5,058 nucleotides of DNA, taken from the NCBI GenBank assembly GCA_937937835.1, contig CALDBJ010000135.1, positions 1-5,058 of the forward strand. The letters are read 5' to 3'. The position numbers and the translations under genes are program-made. Of the stretch, positions 1 through 5,058 are shown in pieces. The first letter of the stretch is position 1. Each line of letters begins with the position of its first letter. Under the pieces are notes generated by a model. That model worked only from the letters and a program-made list of their open reading frames with translations. It was not told the DNA's origin and searched no databases. Source of the DNA: an uncultured Collinsella sp. GTDB taxonomy: Bacteria; Actinomycetota; Coriobacteriia; Coriobacteriales; Coriobacteriaceae.

Positions 1-1341
1 CGAGCCGTTATTGACGCCAGCCATCAGCGAAGAACCAAGCGTAGAACCAAGCTGCTCGGAGAAAGAAGGCTTCTTGTCCGGCGAAGCAACGGGAGCGTCC
101 GGCGCCTTATTCGAGTCGTCCTTGGAAGCATCGGAATCAGGGGTTGCGTCAGAGCCGGAGCCGTTGTTAGAGCCGGTGTCAACGGACGAATCGCTCGAGC
201 CGGTAGATGAGTTAGAGGTGTCAGCGCCGGTCGAACCAGAAGCGTCGCTGTCCGTATTGCCGGCAGAGCTTGAAGGCGAATCGCCCGCAGCAGAGCCGTT
301 CGAATCGGAGACGTTCGAGGTAGAGCCGTCGTTGGTAGTGCCACCAGCAGAGCCATTACCGTCAGCATCGGTCGAGGGCGCATCCATCCTGTCATCGTTA
401 GCATCGTCACTCGAGTCGTCATTCGAATCAGGTGTCGGCGAGGGCGCCGGTGTGGGCTCGGGCTGCACGGGCGTCGCGGCGGCAGCCTCGTCCTCGGCGA
501 TATAAGCCAAGCAGTCCTTCAGCTCATTCTTATAACGATTCTTCCAGCCCTCATGATACTGGGGCTGACTTGAAAACTTGGTGGCGACATTATTGACCAC
601 GCTATTGGAGAGCGCCGTCACAAACTCGCGGTCGGACATATCGTTGGAAAGATTCGCCCAGCGGAAAAAGTCCCTGCAGCCACCGGTACCGCACATGTTG
701 GTGATGCTCCACACCATACCCTTGACGCAATCGGCGCGGCCGGAGATGTCAATGCCAAGAGCGCTCTTAAGCCACGCCTCGGTCACCGCATAGTACGAGT
801 TGTACGCATACGCATCCTGCAGAGCCGAAAACTCAGCAGGATCGGTGTTATAAGCACCTTGGAAGGCATCCTGCACGATATGGCCCAGCTCGGTGAGCTG
901 GCCGTTCTCGTACATGGCATTGCTCGTGTTGGAAATCTCGCTGCCGCGATCAATCGCATCCTTGAGCATGCAGTATTTTTCGGGGTTGTAGTTGTAGGCC
1001 TGCTTCATAAACGGGATGAGCGACCAACGACGGTCGAACTGGTAATAGCCCAGCGCGTTATAACCGTCGCCATACGAAAAGCCCTGGTTGTAATTACCAT
1101 GGCTCTCGTACTTGGTAAAGTACTTCATCTCGGGAGTCACGTTGACAAACGAAACGCCCTGGACCGACCTCAGCACGCCCGAGAAAGACTGCTGGGTGTA
1201 GAGACCTTTGTCGATATCGGTGGCATCCGAGGCAACGCCCGGCGTGGGCTCCTCGGCAGCGGCGGGTGCCGGCGCGGAAACGGCGCCAAACGAAAGCGCC
1301 AACGTCAGGCCCGCGACAATCGCGGAATGCTTGGGCTGCAT
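1..1341 (-). CDS. Secreted protein, possible lysozyme-like domain plus Ser/Asp-rich tail (3' end missing)
   Basis: An open frame of 447 codons runs leftwards from the ATG at 1341 to the window edge with no stop, so the C-terminus is missing. The start is supported by a GGGAGG ribosome site five bases upstream. Residues 1-29 look like a signal peptide: a short basic start (MQPKH), a hydrophobic core, then an APAAA|EE cleavage site. Residues about 45-285 form a globular domain with Cys at 124, 205, 217, 222 and 277. A KYESHGNY segment (Glu79) followed by LGYYQFD (97-103) resembles the catalytic-Glu and GxYQF pattern of lysozyme-like or VgrG-related muramidase domains, so cell-wall hydrolysis is possible but unproven. 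Residues 290-304 are a Pro/Thr linker, and 305-447 are almost only Ser, Asp, Gly, Asn, Thr and Ala, like a wall-spanning or surface stalk. A sorting signal could lie beyond the window. The gene is certain; its function is a weak guess. Confidence 0.9.
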   Translation of the reverse strand, partial: MQPKHSAIVAGLTLALSFGAVSAPAPAAAEEPTPGVASDATDIDKGLYTQQSFSGVLRSVQGVSFVNVTPEMKYFTKYESHGNYNQGFSYGDGYNALGYYQFDRRWSLIPFMKQAYNYNPEKYCMLKDAIDRGSEISNTSNAMYENGQLTELGHIVQDAFQGAYNTDPAEFSALQDAYAYNSYYAVTEAWLKSALGIDISGRADCVKGMVWSITNMCGTGGCRDFFRWANLSNDMSDREFVTALSNSVVNNVATKFSSQPQYHEGWKNRYKNELKDCLAYIAEDEAAAATPVQPEPTPAPSPTPDSNDDSSDDANDDRMDAPSTDADGNGSAGGTTNDGSTSNVSDSNGSAAGDSPSSSAGNTDSDASGSTGADTSNSSTGSSDSSVDTGSNNGSGSDATPDSDASKDDSNKAPDAPVASPDKKPSFSEQLGSTLGSSLMAGVNNGS

Positions 1342-1394
1342 AAAATCCTCCCTGCATTGGTGTAGTTAAAGTGCAGTTTGCAAAGATGAGAATA

Positions 1395-1423
1395 AGTATT
1401 GCAGCTCGCCCGTTGTTGCACAA
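1395..1423 (-). promoter_or_regulatory. Candidate promoter of the secreted-protein gene
   Basis: Reading the minus strand, TTGTGC (1423-1418) is followed after 17 bases by AATACT (1400-1395), which is directly preceded by TGC, giving an extended -10 shape. It lies about 54 bases upstream of the ATG at 1341. The match to consensus is moderate (three of six and four of six), and the call rests mainly on correct spacing and position. If it is right, the secreted protein is transcribed separately from the upstream toxin-antitoxin genes. Confidence 0.35.
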
Positions 1424-1427
1424 CAAC
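1412..1427. repeat. GTTGTTG inverted repeat at the candidate promoter
   Basis: GTTGTTG-CA-CAACAAC is a 7-bp inverted repeat with a 2-bp centre. It overlaps the proposed -35 box of the secreted-protein gene, which is where an operator would be expected. On the minus strand a further GAGGGTTGTTG (about 1438-1450) repeats the GAGGGGTTGTTG that leads into this element, so the GTTGTTG unit occurs as direct repeats as well. The loop is too short and there is no T-run, so it is not a convincing terminator. A protein-binding role is inference. Confidence 0.4.
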
Positions 1428-1454
1428 CCCTCGGTAAACGGCAACAACCCTCCG

Positions 1455-1490
1455 CGAAATCTTAAGGAATTACGAAATCTTAAGAAATTA
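1455..1490. repeat. Two abutting 18-bp direct repeats just after hepT
   Basis: CGAAATCTTAAGGAATTA (1455-1472) is followed immediately by CGAAATCTTAAGAAATTA (1473-1490). The copies match at 17 of 18 positions, and each carries a CTTAAG core. The right-hand copy includes the hepT stop codon (TAA on the minus strand, 1490-1488). The repeats lie 30-95 bases upstream of the proposed promoter of the secreted-protein gene, so they could be a paired binding site for a response regulator, or simply a local tandem duplication. No known motif is claimed. Confidence 0.75.
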
Positions 1491-1907
1491 AACAAACTGG
1501 TCGTCGGGTGCCAACAGAAGCTCGCCGTAACGCTCCATCAACCCGTCCCTCAACTGGCAGAAAGCAGGGATATAGACGTTCAAGATGCGCTGAATCAAAT
1601 CTTGAGCGAGCTTGTTGTCATAGATATGGACGTTCGTATTGCGATCTCTGAGCATATCTAGCCAGGCCGCCTCATCAATAAAGTCGTAGAATCGGTAGGA
1701 CTCCTTCAAGATGGTACGAGGAGACCCCGACGCGGCAAGTGTGGCGCCCTCATACTCGAGCAGACGCTTAAGGAGCTTCCAGCTCAGTTCAAATTGAAGA
1801 TTGAACTTATTAATCAATCCACTCTGAACAAAATCATTGTTGAGATCCTGATTGGGCGCATCCTCAAGATTCACCAAGGCGCTGGCAAAGTTCTCATATT
1901 TTTTCAT
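1488..1907 (-). CDS. hepT: HepT-like HEPN protein (HI0074 / nucleotidyltransferase substrate-binding family)
   Basis: This 139-residue, largely helical protein matches the HI0074-type 'nucleotidyltransferase substrate-binding' family, which belongs to the HEPN superfamily. The N-terminal half contains the typical FELSWKLLKRLLEYEG stretch (about 39-54). The HEPN catalytic motif R-x4-H-x-Y is intact as Arg89, His94 and Tyr96 in RNTNVHIY. In studied pairs this motif is an RNase site, and its Tyr is the residue that MntA modifies with AMP units. Here it is expected to be the toxin of a type VII toxin-antitoxin system. Its start overlaps the end of mntA by 14 bases, which indicates co-translation. 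The ATG at 1907 is preceded only by a weak GGTG-like site, consistent with dependence on upstream translation. Together with mntA it is visibly richer in A+T than the flanking suf genes, suggesting acquisition. Toxicity itself cannot be seen in the sequence. Confidence 0.88.
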   Translation of the reverse strand: MKKYENFASALVNLEDAPNQDLNNDFVQSGLINKFNLQFELSWKLLKRLLEYEGATLAASGSPRTILKESYRFYDFIDEAAWLDMLRDRNTNVHIYDNKLAQDLIQRILNVYIPAFCQLRDGLMERYGELLLAPDDQFV

Positions 1908-2181
1908 ACAGAATCACACCATCCCTGGCAATTTCATCGAGCAATTGCTGCGATAAGGACTCGTCGAGATTGACGACATCTACATCCAAAAGAGTATCAA
2001 GACGCTCCTCGATCAAATATGAGAAACGGCCGAAATCCCGGCAACCTGCTACGGCGATGTCAATATCGCTCTTAGGCAAATTGTCACCTCGAGCGCGGGA
2101 ACCAAACAGCACAACCTTCTCGGCGTCACATTCCCGAGCAAAAACTTCGATTTGCTTGTACACCTTGTCGAGAGATGCCAT
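1894..2181 (-). CDS. mntA: MntA-like minimal nucleotidyltransferase (antitoxin)
   Basis: This 95-residue minimal nucleotidyltransferase is of the HI0073/MntA type. The nucleotide-binding signature G-S-x10-D-x-D is complete: Gly27, Ser28, Asp39 and Asp41 in GSRARGDNLPKSDIDIAV. Asp68 in DVDVV is well placed as the third metal-binding carboxylate. In characterised MntA-HepT pairs this enzyme adds AMP to the Tyr of the HepT motif and so silences the toxin. All residues needed for that are present here. I chose the ATG at 2181 because AGGGG lies five bases upstream. An in-frame GTG at 2187 would add two residues but leaves no room for a ribosome site. The gene sits eight bases after the Rrf2 regulator gene and overlaps hepT, so all three probably share one transcript. 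Alternative readings, such as a stand-alone adenylyltransferase, are less likely given the adjacent HEPN partner. Confidence 0.9.
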   Translation of the reverse strand: MASLDKVYKQIEVFARECDAEKVVLFGSRARGDNLPKSDIDIAVAGCRDFGRFSYLIEERLDTLLDVDVVNLDESLSQQLLDEIARDGVILYEKI

Positions 2182-2186
2182 TTGCA

Positions 2187-2191
2187 CCCCT
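2187..2191 (-). promoter_or_regulatory. Ribosome binding site of mntA overlapping the rrf2 stop codon
   Basis: On the minus strand, TAGGGGTGCAA leads into the ATG at 2181. The AGGGG Shine-Dalgarno site shares its first two bases with the TAG stop of the upstream regulator gene. This settles the mntA start and means ribosomes finishing the regulator end on the mntA initiation site, which is a typical coupling arrangement. Confidence 0.7.
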
Positions 2192-2621
2192 ACAGCTTAA
2201 TATCGAAGTTGATTTCGGGGACGGCGGCCAAGTCAGCCAGCGTTACACCGTCGACATAGTTCTCGATGACCTCGTCCAGACCACGCCAGAACTTGACGGT
2301 GGAACACAGGTCACTGCGGGCGCAGCTGTTGTCGATGCCGTCGCACGCCACTGGAGCCGTGCTGCCCTCGACGGCGCGCAGGATGTCGCCGGCACGAACC
2401 TCGGCCGGGTCCTTGGCCATCATGTAGCCGCCGCCCTTGCCGCGCACGCTCTTAAGCAGGCCCGCCTTCATAAGCGGACGAACCAGCTGCTCCAGATACT
2501 TTTGCGAGATATGCTCGCGGTCGGCAACCTCGCGCAAGGCAATCTTGCCCTCGGCGTCGCCCAGCGCCGCGATATAGATCATTAACCGGAGGGCATAGCG
2601 GCCCTTGGAAGAAATGAGCAT
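2190..2621 (-). CDS. Rrf2-family transcriptional regulator, IscR-like, probable Fe-S sensor
   Basis: This 143-residue protein begins MLISSKGRYALR, the hallmark start of Rrf2 regulators. Residues about 1-65 form the winged helix domain, with the recognition segment HISQKYLEQLVRPL (37-50) and the wing SVRGKGGGY (58-66). A later block holds Cys93, Cys100 and Cys106, the three positions that carry the iron-sulfur cluster in IscR-type members. The residue three after the last Cys, which is a His ligand in E. coli IscR, is Val109 here, so the fourth ligand must differ. The start has a strong GGGAGG site upstream. It is divergent from sufCB across a 224-base region full of symmetric sites, so control of suf and of its own operon is the natural inference. 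An NsrR- or CymR-type role is a less likely alternative. Downstream it is coupled to mntA-hepT. Confidence 0.93.
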   Translation of the reverse strand: MLISSKGRYALRLMIYIAALGDAEGKIALREVADREHISQKYLEQLVRPLMKAGLLKSVRGKGGGYMMAKDPAEVRAGDILRAVEGSTAPVACDGIDNSCARSDLCSTVKFWRGLDEVIENYVDGVTLADLAAVPEINFDIKL

Positions 2622-2640
2622 ACCTACCCTCCCATCGCAT

Positions 2641-2717
2641 CTGGGACAACATAACCAGGTTTGTTTGTCCCAAATTTAAAGTAAGTGGGACAAACACAAC
2701 AGGTTATTTTGTCCCAG
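2641..2717. promoter_or_regulatory. Four alternating TGGGACAA half-sites forming a 77-bp near-palindrome (candidate operator)
   Basis: TGGGACAA occurs at 2642-2649 and 2686-2693, and its complement TTGTCCCA at 2665-2672 and 2709-2716. They form two 31-bp dyads. The inner pair extends to a perfect 11-bp inverted repeat (2662-2672 and 2686-2696) around a 13-base A/T-rich centre. The whole left arm (2641-2672) and right arm (2686-2717) match as inverted repeats at 28 of 32 positions. The element lies between the divergent rrf2 and suf genes, beginning 20 bases upstream of the rrf2 ATG. The most likely role is a cooperative operator, probably for the adjacent Rrf2 protein. The A/T-rich centre could contain the rrf2 -10 box, but no clean promoter for rrf2 could be assigned. 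Confidence 0.7.
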
Positions 2718-2737
2718 AATTTGAAAAGTCGAGTGGA

Positions 2738-2761
2738 TTAGTCGGGTTTTCCCTTGACTAA
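2738..2761. promoter_or_regulatory. TTAGTC/GACTAA inverted repeat over the suf -35 box (candidate IscR-type site)
   Basis: TTAGTC-GGG (2738-2746) is mirrored after TTTT by CCC-TT-GACTAA (2751-2761). The two arms are complementary except for a two-base bulge. The AGTCGGG and TTGACTA words resemble what I recall of predicted IscR sites in Gram-positive and delta-proteobacterial genomes. Overlap with the TTGACT -35 box would let a bound regulator block suf transcription. The element differs in sequence from the TGGGACAA sites next to it. Which protein binds is inference. Confidence 0.45.
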
Positions 2762-2781
2762 CGCCGAACCCATAGTAACTT
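2754..2781 (+). promoter_or_regulatory. Candidate promoter of the suf operon
   Basis: TTGACT (2754-2759) is a five-of-six match to the -35 consensus. After 16 bases it is followed by TAACTT (2776-2781), which fits the loose TAnnnT -10 form common in actinobacteria. Transcription would begin near 2788, leaving a leader of nearly 60 bases before the sufC ATG at 2846. The -10 is weak, so activation or derepression by a regulator is plausible. The -35 lies inside the TTAGTC/GACTAA inverted repeat. Confidence 0.45.
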
Positions 2782-2833
2782 TATTCCGAGAAGATTCCTA
2801 GGGTTTAGTACACCTATGAGTACACCATATACA

Positions 2834-2840
2834 GAGAGGG
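2834..2840 (+). promoter_or_regulatory. Ribosome binding site deciding the sufC start
   Basis: GAGAGGG ends five bases before the ATG at 2846. The alternative in-frame ATG at 2816 has only AGGG about 12 bases upstream and would add ten residues (MSTPYTERDS) not expected in SufC. The ATG at 2846 is therefore preferred. Confidence 0.7.
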
Positions 2841-2845
2841 ACAGC

Positions 2846-3646
2846 ATGAGCGCAAATCCGCTGCTTTCCATCGAGGGTCTCACCGCCTCCGTGGACGAGA
2901 AGACCATCCTCCACAACGTCAACCTCAACGTCGCCGCCGGCGAGACCCACGTGCTGATGGGCCCAAACGGCGCCGGCAAGTCCACCCTCGGCCACCTGGT
3001 CATGGGCGACCCCGTCTACACGGTCAACGACGGCCGTATCGTCTTTGACCGCCAGGACATCACCGAGCTCACCACCGACAAGCGTTCGCGCGCCGGCCTG
3101 TTCCTGAGCTTCCAGGCCCCGGTCGAGATTCCGGGCGTGCCGCTGTCGAGCTTTTTGCGTGCCAGCATCGCCGGCCGTCCCGGCCTGGAGATGAAGGGCA
3201 AGGAATTCCGCCGTCGCGTCAAGGAGCTCGCGGCCGAGCTCAACATGGATACCGCCTACCTCAACCGCGAGTTGGGCGTAGGCTTCTCGGGCGGCGAGAA
3301 GAAGAAGGTCGAGATGCTCCAGCTTCTGCTGCTGCAGCCCAAACTCGCCATCCTGGACGAAACCGACTCCGGCCTGGACGTCGACGCCCTGTCCACCGTC
3401 AGCCACGGCATGGACGCGTACCGCAAGAGCTGCGACGGCTCCATGCTCATCATCACGCACAACACGCGCATCCTGGAACACCTGGATGTCGACCGCGTCC
3501 ACGTTATGGTCAAGGGTCACATCGTGCGCGAGGACGACGCCTCGCTGATCCCCTGGATCGACAAGAACGGCTTTGAGACCTTCGAGCGCGAGGCCGCCGA
3601 GCAGCGCGCCCAGGCCGAGGCCGCCACTGCCGAGCAGCAGGCGTAA
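2846..3646 (+). CDS. sufC: SufC, ATPase of the SUF Fe-S cluster assembly complex
   Basis: This 266-residue ABC-type ATPase is cytosolic, with no membrane segments. SufC drives conformational change in the SufBCD scaffold during iron-sulfur cluster assembly. Visible motifs in order are Walker A GPNGAGKST (39-47), Q-loop Gln90 in LSFQAP, signature FSGGEKKKVEM (147-157), Walker B LAILDETDSGLD (167-178) and the H-loop His205 in IITH. The SGGEKKK signature and DETDSGLD are typical of SufC rather than of transporter ATPases. The last 20 residues (247-266) are an Ala/Glu/Gln-rich tail of the kind that extends slightly past the usual SufC end. The start at 2846 is favoured over an in-frame ATG at 2816 because of its ribosome site. 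sufB follows after 12 bases in the same direction. The gene is first in the operon and divergent from the Rrf2 regulator gene. Confidence 0.97.
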   Translation: MSANPLLSIEGLTASVDEKTILHNVNLNVAAGETHVLMGPNGAGKSTLGHLVMGDPVYTVNDGRIVFDRQDITELTTDKRSRAGLFLSFQAPVEIPGVPLSSFLRASIAGRPGLEMKGKEFRRRVKELAAELNMDTAYLNRELGVGFSGGEKKKVEMLQLLLLQPKLAILDETDSGLDVDALSTVSHGMDAYRKSCDGSMLIITHNTRILEHLDVDRVHVMVKGHIVREDDASLIPWIDKNGFETFEREAAEQRAQAEAATAEQQA

Positions 3647-3658
3647 AGGGGCGACGCA

Positions 3659-5058
3659 ATGACCAAGAACCGCACCGAGGTCGCGGACATCGACCGCAGC
3701 CTCTACGACTTCACCTATGGCGAGGAGGGATTCGAGCGCCTCGACGCCGGCATCACGCCCGACATCGTGCGCGAGATCAGCGCCAAGAAGGACGAGCCAC
3801 AGTGGATGCTCGACCTGCGCCTCAAGTCCCTCGAGATTTTCAACCGCTTCCCGGATCCGACGTGGGGCCCCTCCATCGAGGGCTTGGACATGGACAACAT
3901 CGTCACCTACGTCAAGCCCAACACCGACCAAAAACACGACTGGGAGTCGGTGCCCGACGACATCAAGAACACCTTTGAGCGCCTGGGCATCCCCGAGGCC
4001 GAGCGCAGCTACCTGGCAGGCGTCGGCGCGCAGTACGACTCCGAGCTGGTCTACCCCAACATGCAGGACACCGCGTCCAAGATGGGCATCGTCTACTCCG
4101 GCATCGAGGAGGCCCTGCACGACCCGCAGTGGGAACCGCTCATCCACGAGAAGTTTATGACGCTCATCCCGCCCACCGACCACAAGTTTGCGGCCCTGCA
4201 CGGCGCCGTATGGTCGGGCGGCTCGTTTGTCTACGTGCCCAAGGGCACCAAGCTCGATTTTCCGCTGCAGAGCTACTTCCGCCTCAACGCCAAGGGCGCC
4301 GGCCAGTTTGAGCACACGCTCATCATCGTCGAGGACGACGCCGACCTGCACTTTATCGAGGGTTGCTCCGCGCCCAAGTACAACGTGGCAAACCTCCACG
4401 CCGGCGCTGTGGAGCTCTTTGTGGGCAAGCGTGCGCACCTGCGCTACTCGACCATCGAGAACTGGTCCAAGAACATGTACAACCTCAACACCAAGCGTGC
4501 GCGCGTGGACGAGGACGGCGACATCGAGTGGATCAGCGGCTCCTTCGGTAGCCACGTGGGCTACCTCTACCCCATGAGCGTGCTCAACGGCCGCCGCGCC
4601 CGCTCGAGCTTTACCGGCATCACCTTTGCCGGCGCCGGCCAAAACCTCGATACCGGCTGCAAGGTCGTGCTCAACGCGCCCGAGACCTCGGCGACCGTCG
4701 AGACCAAGGGCATCTCCAAGAGCGGCGGCATCCAGACCTTCCGCAGCTCTATCGTGGCCACGCCCAAGGCCGAGGGCTCCAAGGCAACCGTGAGCTGCCA
4801 GTCACTGATGCTCGACGACCAAAGCCGCTCCGATACCATCCCCGCCATGGACATCCGCGCCAAGAACGTCGATATCGGCCACGAGGCCACCATCGGCCGC
4901 ATCGGCGACGACAAGGTGTTCTACCTGATGAGCCGCGGCATCCCGGAGGAAGAGGCCCGCACCATGATCGTCAACGGCTTTGCCAACCCGGTCTCCAAGG
5001 AGCTGCCGCTTGAGTACGCCGTCGAGATGAACAACCTGATCAAGCTCGAGATGGAAGG
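3659..5058 (+). CDS. sufB: SufB, scaffold subunit of the SUF Fe-S assembly complex (3' end missing)
   Basis: The frame is open for 466 codons from the ATG at 3659 to the window edge, with AGGGG seven bases upstream of the start. SufB pairs with SufD and SufC and is the site where nascent iron-sulfur clusters form. Family landmarks are VPKGTKLDFPLQSYFR, then GQFEHTLIIVEDD and IEGCSAPKY with Cys236, then AFAG-type FAGAGQNLDTG, then the C-terminal SRSDTIP, HEATIGRI, FYLMSRG and LPLEYAVEMN blocks. Cys380 (in TVSCQS) and Glu409 (in GHEAT) are 29 residues apart and align with Cys405 and Glu434 of E. coli SufB, which are needed for cluster assembly, so the protein looks functional. The final visible residues, LIKLEMEG, match the usual family end, so probably only a few codons are missing. 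sufD, sufS and sufU would be expected downstream but are outside the window. Confidence 0.97.
   Translation, partial: MTKNRTEVADIDRSLYDFTYGEEGFERLDAGITPDIVREISAKKDEPQWMLDLRLKSLEIFNRFPDPTWGPSIEGLDMDNIVTYVKPNTDQKHDWESVPDDIKNTFERLGIPEAERSYLAGVGAQYDSELVYPNMQDTASKMGIVYSGIEEALHDPQWEPLIHEKFMTLIPPTDHKFAALHGAVWSGGSFVYVPKGTKLDFPLQSYFRLNAKGAGQFEHTLIIVEDDADLHFIEGCSAPKYNVANLHAGAVELFVGKRAHLRYSTIENWSKNMYNLNTKRARVDEDGDIEWISGSFGSHVGYLYPMSVLNGRRARSSFTGITFAGAGQNLDTGCKVVLNAPETSATVETKGISKSGGIQTFRSSIVATPKAEGSKATVSCQSLMLDDQSRSDTIPAMDIRAKNVDIGHEATIGRIGDDKVFYLMSRGIPEEEARTMIVNGFANPVSKELPLEYAVEMNNLIKLEME

Noticed and set aside
297..310. GTTCGAATC, resembling a tRNA T-arm (also near 420)
   Set aside because: No acceptor, D or anticodon stems surround it. 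It encodes Asp-Ser-Asn codons in the low-complexity tail.
11..505. 164-codon Glu/Ser/Pro-rich open frame on the plus strand
   Set aside because: It is the complement of the Ser/Asp/Gly-rich tail of the secreted-protein gene. The repetitive codons keep the opposite strand open, and the minus-strand frame continues into a convincing signal peptide.
1412..1427. Rho-independent terminator for the rrf2-mntA-hepT operon
   Set aside because: The stem is short, the loop is only about two to four bases, and no T-run follows on the minus strand.
2175..2585. 136-codon open frame on the plus strand opposite the Rrf2 gene
   Set aside because: The minus-strand frame encodes a clear Rrf2 protein with family motifs. 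The plus frame has no family resemblance.
2641..2717. Mobile element or MITE with terminal inverted repeats
   Set aside because: No flanking target duplication is visible, and the arms are explained by four regularly spaced half-sites in a divergent promoter region, which fits an operator better.
3717..4160. 147-codon Arg/Ser/Thr-rich open frame on the plus strand inside sufB
   Set aside because: It is a shifted frame of sufB with biased composition. The sufB frame is uninterrupted and matches the family throughout.
2798..4642. 614-codon open frame on the minus strand across sufC and sufB
   Set aside because: It is antisense to two certain genes, is a Val/Gly/Leu/His-rich composition artefact of GC-rich codons, has no recognisable domain and no good ribosome site.

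Overview
The window looks like chromosomal DNA from a Coriobacteriia actinobacterium. Collinsella is the best guess, from the wording of the SufB/SufC proteins, the GC-rich codon use and the style of the secreted protein. No database search was possible, so the genus is inference. Nearly everything is coding. No RNA gene, insertion sequence or CRISPR array is visible, and no gene-free stretch exceeds 300 bases.

The left part (1-1341, minus strand) is most of a gene for an exported protein. It has a signal peptide, a Cys-containing globular domain with a possible lysozyme-like motif, a Pro/Thr linker and a long Ser/Asp/Gly/Asn-rich tail that runs off the left edge. About 146 bases upstream of it hold a candidate promoter, a GTTGTTG inverted repeat and a perfectly abutting 18-bp tandem repeat.

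The middle (1488-2621, minus strand) is a tight three-gene cluster. In transcription order it encodes an Rrf2/IscR-type regulator with three Cys, an MntA-type minimal nucleotidyltransferase and a HepT-type HEPN protein. The nucleotidyltransferase/HEPN pair matches the MntA-HepT (type VII) toxin-antitoxin arrangement. The ribosome binding site of mntA overlaps the stop codon of the regulator, and mntA and hepT overlap by 14 bases, so the three are probably co-transcribed and partly translationally coupled.

The right part (2846-5058, plus strand) is the start of a SUF iron-sulfur cluster assembly operon: sufC (ATPase) followed 12 bases later by sufB (scaffold), which is cut by the right edge only a few residues before its expected end. 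The divergent intergenic region (2622-2845) holds a striking set of four alternating TGGGACAA/TTGTCCCA half-sites, which together form a 77-bp near-palindrome. It also holds a separate TTAGTC/GACTAA inverted repeat on the -35 box of the suf promoter. The simplest reading is that the Rrf2 regulator senses Fe-S status and controls suf and its own operon from this region. That would place a toxin-antitoxin pair under the same control, which is the most unusual aspect of the window.
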